A stretch of DNA of 60,770 nucleotides. Source: a virus. Numbering within the stretch: position 1 is the first letter of the stretch; every line of letters starts with the position of its first letter. The DNA lies in IMG/VR virus record IMGVR_UViG_3300045962_000005, positions 1 through 60,770 of that record; one strand, written 5' to 3'. The translations under genes and the position numbers were made by a program. Below are positions 22,219-29,756 of the stretch, one piece after another. The notes beneath the pieces are model-generated. The model searched no databases, had not been told where the DNA came from, and saw nothing but the letters and a program-made list of their open reading frames with translations.

Positions 22219-22938
22219 ATGGCAACAGTTAGAATGACAAAAACGCTAAAGCAAGAAATTTTAAGTGCTATAGACGCTAAGTACAATACGGTTATAGATT
22301 CATATAAACCCAGCAAGGACATTATAGACAGAGCTACGGAACTTGCTCATAAAGCGATAGAGGAAGACGTGGTAAAAGTGAAAGAAATTGAATCAGAGCT
22401 GCAAGGACTTTTAGACAGACATACACGCTACATAAAAGACGTCAGTGCTGACCTTTTTGCAAGTAGAATATTTAATAGGCACTATGGTTATATTCCTGTT
22501 ACGTTGTCGGAAAAAGAAGATACAGTAAACTTACTAAGTTTTAATATGCCTTTAGATAGGTATGAAAAATCTAATAGCTATGTTTATACAACTACTGGTA
22601 TAGGTAATCGTATTCGTTTAGAAGATGAAGACCTAATTAAACTGGTAAAGCCGTTAAGAACTGAAGCTAATAGTATTAATAACGCTAGATACGAAATAAA
22701 ACAGCACATAAGAGAGATTATGATAACGACAACAACACTAAAGCAGTTGTTAGATGTCGTGCCTAAAGTTGTAGAGTTCGTGCCATCGTATGCTATTTCA
22801 GCTAGGAACAGCAAAGAAAAACGCTACGCTCCTAAAAAAGAAAAAGAAACTATCGATGAAACTATGGCTAATAGCCTTAGTAAGTCCTTAGATGAAGTAT
22901 CTACGCACGCTGATGCAATAAAAATACTGGGAGAATAA
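22219..22938 (+). CDS. hypothetical protein, resembles Nmad5-type
   Basis: 239 aa. The N-terminus 'MTKTLKQEILSAIDAKYN' followed by a helical coil and a beta-rich middle (about 85-140) resembles the family called nucleotide modification-associated domain 5; I hold this match loosely. No catalytic motif is visible. It lies between nuclease and helicase genes with 1-10 nt gaps. If the match holds, the phage might modify its bases, yet no glycosyl- or methyltransferase is seen. Confidence 0.5.
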   Translation: MATVRMTKTLKQEILSAIDAKYNTVIDSYKPSKDIIDRATELAHKAIEEDVVKVKEIESELQGLLDRHTRYIKDVSADLFASRIFNRHYGYIPVTLSEKEDTVNLLSFNMPLDRYEKSNSYVYTTTGIGNRIRLEDEDLIKLVKPLRTEANSINNARYEIKQHIREIMITTTTLKQLLDVVPKVVEFVPSYAISARNSKEKRYAPKKEKETIDETMANSLSKSLDEVSTHADAIKILGE

Positions 22939-22939
22939 T

Positions 22940-24484
22940 ATGTTTGTAGTACCTTCAAAACGGAAATTAGTCTTCAGGGCTAACGACCACAACAAGGTAT
23001 CTGCATTACTGCCAACAGCAAAAGCATTCAACTACGATGGCGCTCCTGCCGTCGCGGTTGACCACAGTCAGGATGCAGTACGAATACTTAGGAACATAGG
23101 GTATAGAAATGTACCCTCACCTATCCGATATTACTATGATTGGTCAGGGCTATATAAACCAATGCCGCACCAGATAGACACCGCAGAATTCATGTCGATG
23201 AACAGCCGTGCTCTATGTCTAAACGCACCGGGTACGGGTAAAACGGTTAGTGTGTTGTGGGCTGCCGACCATATGCTGCAGGAGGGCATAATAAAACGGA
23301 TTCTTATTATAGCGCCGTTATCAACACTCAAGCCCGTATGGGGAAATGAGATAATGCGCCACTTTATGCACTTGAATTTTGTTATTGTAACGGGTGACCG
23401 TAAGCGTAAAATGAAACTGGCTAGTGACAAAGACGCAGACGTTGTTATTATAAACCACGATGGTTTTACCACTATGCCAAGTATGTTTTATGACTGCGAC
23501 TTAATCATATACGATGAAGCAACGGCACTAAAAACGCCAACGTCTATACGATATAAAACCATGTTTAAATACATGCGAACGCATAGGCCGAGGCTATGGT
23601 TGTTGACGGGTACACCCATATCGCAGAACCCTACTGATGCGTGGACACTATCTAAGCTGTGTGAGTCACCAAAAGTACCAGCCACTTTTACGCACTTCAA
23701 AGAATTAACGATGCGTAAGGTAAGTCAGTTCAAGTGGATACCAAGGCCAGAAGCGCTGAGCATCTGTAAGGAGGTAATGCAGCCGTCTATACGTTTTTCT
23801 TTAGACGAGTGTAAAGACCTACCTGACACGGTGTACGTTGACAGAGGGTGTGAACTAACGAAGATGCAGAGTGTTGCATTTGACGAGATGCTGGAGAAAG
23901 CAGTTGTCGCGGGTACAGATATTGAAGCGGCGAACGCGGCAGTACTTTTCTCTAAGCTAGTACAAATTAGTTGTGGCGTTGCGTACGATACGGACGGTGA
24001 CAGGGTTCATTTTGACGATGCCGGAAGGGTGGATGCACTAACTGAAATCATCGATGAAATTGGTGATAAGGTCATTATTTTTGTGCCGTTAAGAGGTGTT
24101 CAGGATAGGCTGGAGACGCTGCTGGGTAAGCATTACGACGTTGCGTCAGTACATGGCGGCGTGAGCAAGAATGAGCGCAACAAGATATTTGACATATTCC
24201 AGAATAGTGATAAAATAAAGGTATTAATAGCGCACCCTAAAGTTGCAGCACACGGGCTAACATTAACCCGTTCACGTTGCATCATCTGGTATGCTCCGAT
24301 ATATAGCCTAGAACAATACGAGCAGGCAAACGCACGTATACGCAGGTTAAACACTCAGGGCAGAACAGTTATTTACCATATATACGCTACTAAATTTGAG
24401 AAGACACTGTACGGACGTTTAAAGAATAAGCAAAAGATTCTGAACGACTTCCTTGCGTTAGTGCGTGGAACAAATGAGGACTGA
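22940..24484 (+). CDS. SNF2-type superfamily 2 helicase
   Basis: 514 aa. Motif I NAPGTGKT (about 95-102), Ia IIAPLSTLKPVW, II YDEAT (about 191-195), III LTGTP, V KVAAHGLTLTRS, VI YEQANARIRR. Compact phage form without a separate DNA-binding domain. Such enzymes act in phage replication or recombination as duplex translocases. Its start is one base after the preceding stop. Leader element 6 begins one base after its stop. Confidence 0.9.
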   Translation: MFVVPSKRKLVFRANDHNKVSALLPTAKAFNYDGAPAVAVDHSQDAVRILRNIGYRNVPSPIRYYYDWSGLYKPMPHQIDTAEFMSMNSRALCLNAPGTGKTVSVLWAADHMLQEGIIKRILIIAPLSTLKPVWGNEIMRHFMHLNFVIVTGDRKRKMKLASDKDADVVIINHDGFTTMPSMFYDCDLIIYDEATALKTPTSIRYKTMFKYMRTHRPRLWLLTGTPISQNPTDAWTLSKLCESPKVPATFTHFKELTMRKVSQFKWIPRPEALSICKEVMQPSIRFSLDECKDLPDTVYVDRGCELTKMQSVAFDEMLEKAVVAGTDIEAANAAVLFSKLVQISCGVAYDTDGDRVHFDDAGRVDALTEIIDEIGDKVIIFVPLRGVQDRLETLLGKHYDVASVHGGVSKNERNKIFDIFQNSDKIKVLIAHPKVAAHGLTLTRSRCIIWYAPIYSLEQYEQANARIRRLNTQGRTVIYHIYATKFEKTLYGRLKNKQKILNDFLALVRGTNED

Positions 24485-24485
24485 C

Positions 24486-24511
24486 TTCTAACGCGTTAGA
24501 AGATATTTATT
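24486..24511 (+). promoter_or_regulatory. 5'-leader element 6: palindrome abutting GATATTTATT, no promoter
   Basis: CTTCTAACGCGTTAGAAG followed by ATATTTATT, identical in layout to element 5. I see no -35/-10 pair nearby, so it would lie within a read-through mRNA. This fits RNA processing or a translational element better than an operator. Confidence 0.7.
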
Positions 24512-24530
24512 TACAACAAAGGAGAACATT

Positions 24531-24932
24531 ATGGACTTAGAAAGAGCCATTAAAGAGTATTTGAATTGCCGTAAGCAAATAGAAACTATTGATGCAGAGG
24601 CTAGGAAACAGAAAGCTGGTGTACGTATCATCATGGGTAAGCTTGAGCAGTGGATAACTAACACAGCTAAAGAACAAGGGCTTAAAGATATCCCAACAGA
24701 AGCAGGAACAGGATACTGGAGTACACATAAAAAATGCAGTGTTGCAGACCAAGAAGTTTTCTTTAAGTATGTAAAAGAAAATGAGCGGTGGGATTTAATA
24801 GAGAAGCGTGCGTCTAAGGTTGCCGTTGGCAATCAGATAGAAGCGACGGGTGAAGCTGTGCCGGGGGTTAACTTTTCTCAGGTTAGCGTTTTTACTGTAC
24901 GTGCTAACAACAAAGATAAGGAGGCCGCATGA
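24531..24932 (+). CDS. conserved phage protein
   Basis: 133 aa. A coiled N-terminus (about 1-45) precedes a domain 'GTGYWSTHKKCSVADQEVFFKYVKENERWDLIEKRASKVAVGNQIE...VPGVNFSQVSVFTVR' that recurs in many phages beside replication genes. Its function is not known to me. AGGAG precedes the start; it overlaps the next gene by 4 nt. Confidence 0.7.
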   Translation: MDLERAIKEYLNCRKQIETIDAEARKQKAGVRIIMGKLEQWITNTAKEQGLKDIPTEAGTGYWSTHKKCSVADQEVFFKYVKENERWDLIEKRASKVAVGNQIEATGEAVPGVNFSQVSVFTVRANNKDKEAA

Positions 24933-25180
24933 AAGTCATAGACATGCCAAAACGTGTCGATGGCAACGAAGCAACTAGGGCACGTATCGCACACATTATG
25001 ACGCATCAGTTGCATGGTGTAGCTATGTCTATAAACCTGTATGAAGCATTAGTAGCGCACGGTAAGCTGGATAACCGTCGCAGTAACAGGGTAGAGCAGA
25101 AACAGTACGAGGCTATTGTTAGTAGGTTTAGAAAGACACTGGACAATTTTGAAGAGTTTATAAAGGAGGAAGTGTTATGA
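24929..25180 (+). CDS. small helical hypothetical protein
   Basis: 83 aa, ATGA-coupled to the genes on both sides. Basic and helical. Not recognised. Confidence 0.6.
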   Translation: MKVIDMPKRVDGNEATRARIAHIMTHQLHGVAMSINLYEALVAHGKLDNRRSNRVEQKQYEAIVSRFRKTLDNFEEFIKEEVL

Positions 25181-25470
25181 AAAAAGGTGACACAGTTATG
25201 ACTCCAGACGGTGTAGGCATTGTCTGCACAGTAGACGAATACAGAAACTATGTTCTAGTAAGTTTTAGCAAGAATGTCTATGGTTCTGGTAGATTAAGAG
25301 ATGAACAGGACTACGCTTTTAAGTATGGCATCAATACGATTGAGGCGTATAACCCTGAAGAAGAGGCTGAGTTCGCAAGCGACTACGTACCTAGCTATCT
25401 GCGTAAACCAGAAACTAAAGAGGAAAACGTATATGAGGGTGTGGAGGAACCTAAAGACTATGAAGGTTGA
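25177..25470 (+). CDS. small SH3-like hypothetical protein
   Basis: 97 aa. The first 45 residues (KKGDTVMTPDGVGIVCTVDEYRNYVLVSF) look like a KOW/SH3-type beta barrel: a G-D-x-V-x-x-P-x-G-x-G-x-V opening and a V-x-V-S-F strand. The tail is acidic. Possibly nucleic-acid- or protein-binding. Confidence 0.6.
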   Translation: MKKGDTVMTPDGVGIVCTVDEYRNYVLVSFSKNVYGSGRLRDEQDYAFKYGINTIEAYNPEEEAEFASDYVPSYLRKPETKEENVYEGVEEPKDYEG

Positions 25471-25522
25471 ATTACTAGGTATTCTAGTAATTATTTTATT
25501 TATAATTGGGCATAATATATAG
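25460..25522 (+). CDS. 20-aa single-span membrane peptide
   Basis: ATG at 25460 overlapping the previous gene's end, GGAGG 13 nt upstream, TAG at 25522. Nearly the whole product is hydrophobic (MKVELLGILVIILFIIGHNI). It is followed directly by the SSB-like gene's AGGAG. Tiny but well placed. Unknown role. Confidence 0.4.
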   Translation: MKVELLGILVIILFIIGHNI

Positions 25523-25533
25523 GAGAATTTTTT

Positions 25534-26451
25534 ATGCAAGATACAACAAATATTAAAGTACCAGCGCATATAGCAGCTAAAATTGAAGCTAATAAAAAAG
25601 CTGGTATAAAGTCTAGTATTGCATCGGCCTTAGCGGGTTCTGTTAATATACCACGCATATCTAAAAAGTCTAGTCGATTCAGATTAAACTCTGGTGGTAT
25701 CGAGACAGTGATAGGAATGGAGTTAGATATTATTATTGTCGGGTCTAATCCGTTTACTTCTAAGATATACTACGATAAAGACTATGAAGACGATTCAGAA
25801 GAATCACAAGCGCCACGCTGTTTATCCAGTAATGGTAGAAAGCCTGATGCAGAGGTAGAAGAACCTATTGCTGAGTCCTGCTTAACTTGTGCTAATAATG
25901 TACTGGGTTCTAAGATTACGCCTAAAGGCGCAAAGTCTAAGATATGCTCAGATGTACGTTATCTGGCAGTAGTTCCAGCGTCCGACCCGACGCAGGTATA
26001 TCAGATGCAGATTTCTGTAACGGAGATGAAAGGGCTACGTGAATATATTAGTTTACTAAATAACTATGGTATTCCACCGGAGTACGTAATAACTAAGCTG
26101 ACCTTTGATGATAAAGCGTCTTATCCTAGAGTTATATTTAACCGCAGTGGTTTCGTTCCTGAAAAAGCAATGGACGCTATTACTAAGTTGCAGGATACCG
26201 ACGACGTTAAGATTGCTACAAAGGAAATCCCGCACCCTGACGCTATGCCAATAGGAGCAATGCAAAAGCAGGCTATAGCAAATGTTACGCCTATTGAAAA
26301 GGCTAAGCCAAAACCAAAACCGGAACCTATTGCAGTTACCGATGCAGAAGCTGTTGCTGTTGAACCATCTGTTAAACCTGCGAAAGCGCCTAAAGATGAT
26401 AAGCAAAATCAAGAACTTGAATCGGAACTTGACAACTTATTTGGAACCTAA
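25534..26451 (+). CDS. SSB-like conserved phage protein
   Basis: 305 aa. A beta-rich body (about 45-215) has a conserved core: RFRLNSGG, LDIIIVGSNP, YYDKDY, a metal-type Cys set (PRCLSSNGRKP...ESCLTCANN...KICSD) and VTKLTFD. The tail is Pro/Lys/Ala-rich and ends acidic with Phe (ELESELDNLFGT), like the tips by which SSB and gp2.5 proteins contact partners. Marine podoviruses carry this family beside replication genes, often called an ssDNA-binding protein. Role inferred. Confidence 0.65.
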   Translation: MQDTTNIKVPAHIAAKIEANKKAGIKSSIASALAGSVNIPRISKKSSRFRLNSGGIETVIGMELDIIIVGSNPFTSKIYYDKDYEDDSEESQAPRCLSSNGRKPDAEVEEPIAESCLTCANNVLGSKITPKGAKSKICSDVRYLAVVPASDPTQVYQMQISVTEMKGLREYISLLNNYGIPPEYVITKLTFDDKASYPRVIFNRSGFVPEKAMDAITKLQDTDDVKIATKEIPHPDAMPIGAMQKQAIANVTPIEKAKPKPKPEPIAVTDAEAVAVEPSVKPAKAPKDDKQNQELESELDNLFGT

Positions 26452-26498
26452 TAGTATTAGGATAAGTATGGTTTTTTAGGGCTGGCACTCTAAATACG

Positions 26499-26530
26499 GG
26501 GCACTGGTTTACCCAAATCGGTGTCCTTTT
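26499..26530 (+). terminator. hairpin with short U-run before the primase gene
   Basis: GGGCACTG (26499-26506) pairs with CGGTGTCC (26519-26526), eight pairs with two wobbles, then TTTTG. It lies in the 113-nt gap between the SSB-like and primase genes, the largest gap in this unit, and may lower primase-helicase expression by partial termination. Confidence 0.5.
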
Positions 26531-26564
26531 GTATTTATAAATTGGGCGTAAAAAGGAGTTGGGC

Positions 26565-29426
26565 GTGGACTTACGAACTTACTTGGCTAAGTTATTAGCT
26601 AGTGAAAACAGATATGTACTTTGGGTACATAAAACAAAGGGCACTTACAATAAAAATTGTGAGACATTAGAAGAAGCGGAAAAAGAAATAACCGCATTAG
26701 ACAAATCGCTAAGCACCGTTTATATAGCAGTCGGTAAGTTTGCTGATAATATCGGCATCCATAAAAAGACAGGCTCAGAATATGTTCAGCGTAAGCAAGA
26801 CCAAGCGACACATTTCAAAAGTCTATGTGTAGACTTAGATGTAGACGCAAATAATCCAACTAAATACCCGTCGCAAAGAGAAGCAGCTAAAACACTGTTT
26901 GCTACCTGCGATAAGATAAACCTGCATAGACCAATGCTGATAAACTCAGGGTATGGTGTTCATGCATACTGGCCTCTAACCATGTCTATAAGTAAAGACA
27001 TGTGGGTTAAGATGTCTACAAGTTTATTCCACGCACTAACAAAAAATGGATGCATACTAGATGCGTCGAAGGTGCATGACCCGTCGATGGTGCTGCGTCC
27101 GGTAGGAACGCACAACAAAAAAGATAAATCATCGTGGAAAGAAGTTACACAAATAACCGACGTACCAGAAATTAATCCGGTAGAACTGGGTAAAGTACTG
27201 GCTCAGTATTACATACCTCCCGCGCAGAAAAGCGTTTTATCTGGTAAAAAGAAAGAGCAGAATCAGAATGCTATTGTAGCAGCGATACTCAATAGTGAAC
27301 CTGTAGTAGAGATAAAATCTTTAATAGGTTGTGGGCAGATGAAACCTATTATCGAAACGAATGGTGCGTTAGCCTACAATGACGCTAAGGTTAGTGAACC
27401 GTTATGGCGTGCATCTTTAGGTATAGCCAAGTTTTGTATCGACAAAGAGCAAGCAGCTATCTATGTATCTAAAGGGCATCCAGACTACGACGAAGACGAT
27501 GTACTGAACAAGCTGGACTTGTACGCTGGTACTGGGCCAACGACCTGTAGCACGTTTGATAAATTGCTACCGGAAGGGTGTATTAATTGTCCGCACAAGC
27601 ACACACTGACGACACCGTTGCAGCTAGGTAATGGTGCAACAGAAATCACTGAAGTCAATCCTGAAACTAATAAGAAGGAGGAAATAGCATTACCAAGAGG
27701 GTATGAGTTTAAAGGCAACAGAATTGTTTATATAAACTCAATCACAAATGAAGAACTATTTGTCTCGTCGTACCTGATGTGGGTTGTTTCCCGCGTCACA
27801 GATGTAGAAGAAAGCACTAACTATGCGAATATCGCAGTGAAATTTCCTACTGAGGGGGTACGCTTGATAAAAGTTGAGTCCGCAGTAATAGCAGCTGGTG
27901 GCAACGATTTACGTAAAGCGCTGGCTGAAAAGCAAGTCTATATAAAAGAAAATATAGAACCGATTAAAGGATATTTTATGAACTTTCTAAAGAAACTACA
28001 AATAGAAACACCAGCCGATAAGAGCTACGCGCATTTGGGTTGGCAGGACGATGGAACGTTTTTAGCAGCTGACAATGAGTTAATAGGCTCAAAAGACGAT
28101 ACAAAGGTTTACTTAGATAAAGGCGTAGGCCAGATAGCTAAAGGTATGAAAGCATATGGGTCTATGGATGCCTATGTGAATGCAACGAAGGTATATGACC
28201 TAGACGAATTTTCATTGCACGCCTATGTATATCTTGTTGGGCTGGGCGCACCGCTCTTTGCGTTCAGTGGTCTGGCTAGTGCCGTTGTGAATATGTTTAG
28301 CGTAAGCTCTGGTTCTGGTAAGACAATAACAGGTAACATGATACTAGCGGCATGGGGCAATCCCTATATACTATCATTCACCAACGACGATACCGAATTG
28401 TCACTGTACAAAAAGCTAGGCATACTGCGCAGTGCTGGCGGGTACGCTGATGAGATAACAACCAAGGACGATAAAACGCTACGAGATTTCGTTATGGACG
28501 TCCAGCGCGGTAAAGAAAGGAACCGACTAAATAGAGGTGCAGACGGATTCAGGGAAGGTGCCTCATGGCAAATGCCCTTTATAACAAGTAGTAATAAAGA
28601 CCTGTATGATGTCATGGCAGGTAAAATGACTAATGAAGCTGAACAGCTACGTGTAGTACAGGTTACTCTTGAAAGGTCGGGATTCCTAGAAGGAGATAAG
28701 GGCACCAAGCGCGGTAAAGCATGGGCTGAAATACCTTTAAATAACTACGGGCATATCGGGCCTATGTTTGTAAAAGCAGTGTTTAAAGAGGCTAAGGCTG
28801 AAGGGTTAACTATTCAGCAATGGGCTAGTAAGATGCAATCAGAGATGATGGATAAAGGCAATACGTTTCTGGCAAAAGAAAGATTCTATTTACAGATACA
28901 TGCCCTTGCCTACATAGCAGCATATATTTGTAACAAGTATGGCTTAATAAAGTTTAATGGTATGAAAGCAGTTAACGCAGGATATAAGTTTATATCCGGT
29001 ACAGTACGTCAGCGTCGTGAAAACAATAGAATGTCAGGACTAGAAACGGTGTCGCAATTCTTAACTGAGTGCCAAGACCAAATAGTTAACTGGATTGAAA
29101 AGCCAACGAACAAGTACGTTATACAACCAGCACCAAGAACAGCATCGGCACGTAAAGAGTTAATAGAAGATGGAAACGGAGCCATAGCTACCGCTACTTT
29201 ATTCATTAGCAAGCAGGCATTTAGGTACTGGTGCAAGCAACGTGGGGCTAATTATAATTACATAGTTGACGACTTAATCGCCGCGGGTATATCGTGCGAC
29301 GACAACGCAAGGTCTTCTTTATACAGAGGTGTAGCAGGTCAAAGTACGGGTAGGGTGCGATGTTTAGAAATTAATTTACTGTCTACAGACGATACTAAGC
29401 AGCTTGCTGAAAAAATAAATATATAG
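26565..29426 (+). CDS. primase-helicase (AEP primase-like N-terminus, SF3/DUF927-like ATPase)
   Basis: 953 aa from GTG 26565, six nt after AGGAG; the upstream in-frame TTG has no spacing to that site. The N-terminal part (about 85-200: CVDLDVDANN...YPSQREAAKTL...INSGYGVHAYWPL...VLRPVGTHN) is of the archaeo-eukaryotic primase type. CINCPHKH (about 345) may bind zinc. The ATPase has Walker A SSGSGKT (about 582-590) and YADEITTKDD (about 625). It unwinds and primes DNA for the family A polymerase. Last gene of the rightward region. Confidence 0.85.
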   Translation: MDLRTYLAKLLASENRYVLWVHKTKGTYNKNCETLEEAEKEITALDKSLSTVYIAVGKFADNIGIHKKTGSEYVQRKQDQATHFKSLCVDLDVDANNPTKYPSQREAAKTLFATCDKINLHRPMLINSGYGVHAYWPLTMSISKDMWVKMSTSLFHALTKNGCILDASKVHDPSMVLRPVGTHNKKDKSSWKEVTQITDVPEINPVELGKVLAQYYIPPAQKSVLSGKKKEQNQNAIVAAILNSEPVVEIKSLIGCGQMKPIIETNGALAYNDAKVSEPLWRASLGIAKFCIDKEQAAIYVSKGHPDYDEDDVLNKLDLYAGTGPTTCSTFDKLLPEGCINCPHKHTLTTPLQLGNGATEITEVNPETNKKEEIALPRGYEFKGNRIVYINSITNEELFVSSYLMWVVSRVTDVEESTNYANIAVKFPTEGVRLIKVESAVIAAGGNDLRKALAEKQVYIKENIEPIKGYFMNFLKKLQIETPADKSYAHLGWQDDGTFLAADNELIGSKDDTKVYLDKGVGQIAKGMKAYGSMDAYVNATKVYDLDEFSLHAYVYLVGLGAPLFAFSGLASAVVNMFSVSSGSGKTITGNMILAAWGNPYILSFTNDDTELSLYKKLGILRSAGGYADEITTKDDKTLRDFVMDVQRGKERNRLNRGADGFREGASWQMPFITSSNKDLYDVMAGKMTNEAEQLRVVQVTLERSGFLEGDKGTKRGKAWAEIPLNNYGHIGPMFVKAVFKEAKAEGLTIQQWASKMQSEMMDKGNTFLAKERFYLQIHALAYIAAYICNKYGLIKFNGMKAVNAGYKFISGTVRQRRENNRMSGLETVSQFLTECQDQIVNWIEKPTNKYVIQPAPRTASARKELIEDGNGAIATATLFISKQAFRYWCKQRGANYNYIVDDLIAAGISCDDNARSSLYRGVAGQSTGRVRCLEINLLSTDDTKQLAEKINI

Positions 29427-29468
29427 TACACTGTAAGAACAACTCATATAGAGTAGTCCTTTGTTGTT

Positions 29469-29504
29469 GCCCTTCTATTCCTCCTTTAGAGGGGCATTTT
29501 TTAA
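29469..29504 (+). terminator. intrinsic terminator ending the rightward region
   Basis: GCCCTTCTA (29469-29477) pairs with TAGAGGGGC (29487-29495), nine pairs with one G-U, loop TTCCTCCTT, then ATTTTTT. It lies between converging genes; the opposite strand has no U-run, so it stops rightward transcription only. Confidence 0.9.
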
Positions 29505-29755
29505 GCCATCCCTGCGTTTTCAGTTCTCTTAAAGCTTCTGTTTTTATTTTTGTTAATGACTCTGGTGTTACCTTTTTTTGAACCGCCTTTAGCTAAAGGT
29601 TTAACGTGATGCACGTCCATGCCGTCACCTTTACTCGCTCTACCTTCTTTCATAGCTTTGGCTCTTGCCCTGTTACGAGCTGCCCTGTTTTTCTTTTGCT
29701 CTGGTCGGCTATGGTAATTTTCATACTCTTTTTTGTAGTTACGTTTAGCTGCCAT
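29501..29755 (-). CDS. small HNH-motif protein
   Basis: 84 aa. 'DGMDVHHVKPLAKGGSKKGNTRVINKNKNRS' is an HNH-type ββα-metal core (H-H then N-x-x-V-I-N). Very basic N-terminus (RARAKAMKEGRASK). This compact form sits at the end of structural operons in several podoviruses and may nick DNA for packaging. It is the last gene of the leftward late operon and lies one base after the giant gene's stop. Confidence 0.75.
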   Translation of the reverse strand: MAAKRNYKKEYENYHSRPEQKKNRAARNRARAKAMKEGRASKGDGMDVHHVKPLAKGGSKKGNTRVINKNKNRSFKRTENAGMA

Positions 29756-29756
29756 T

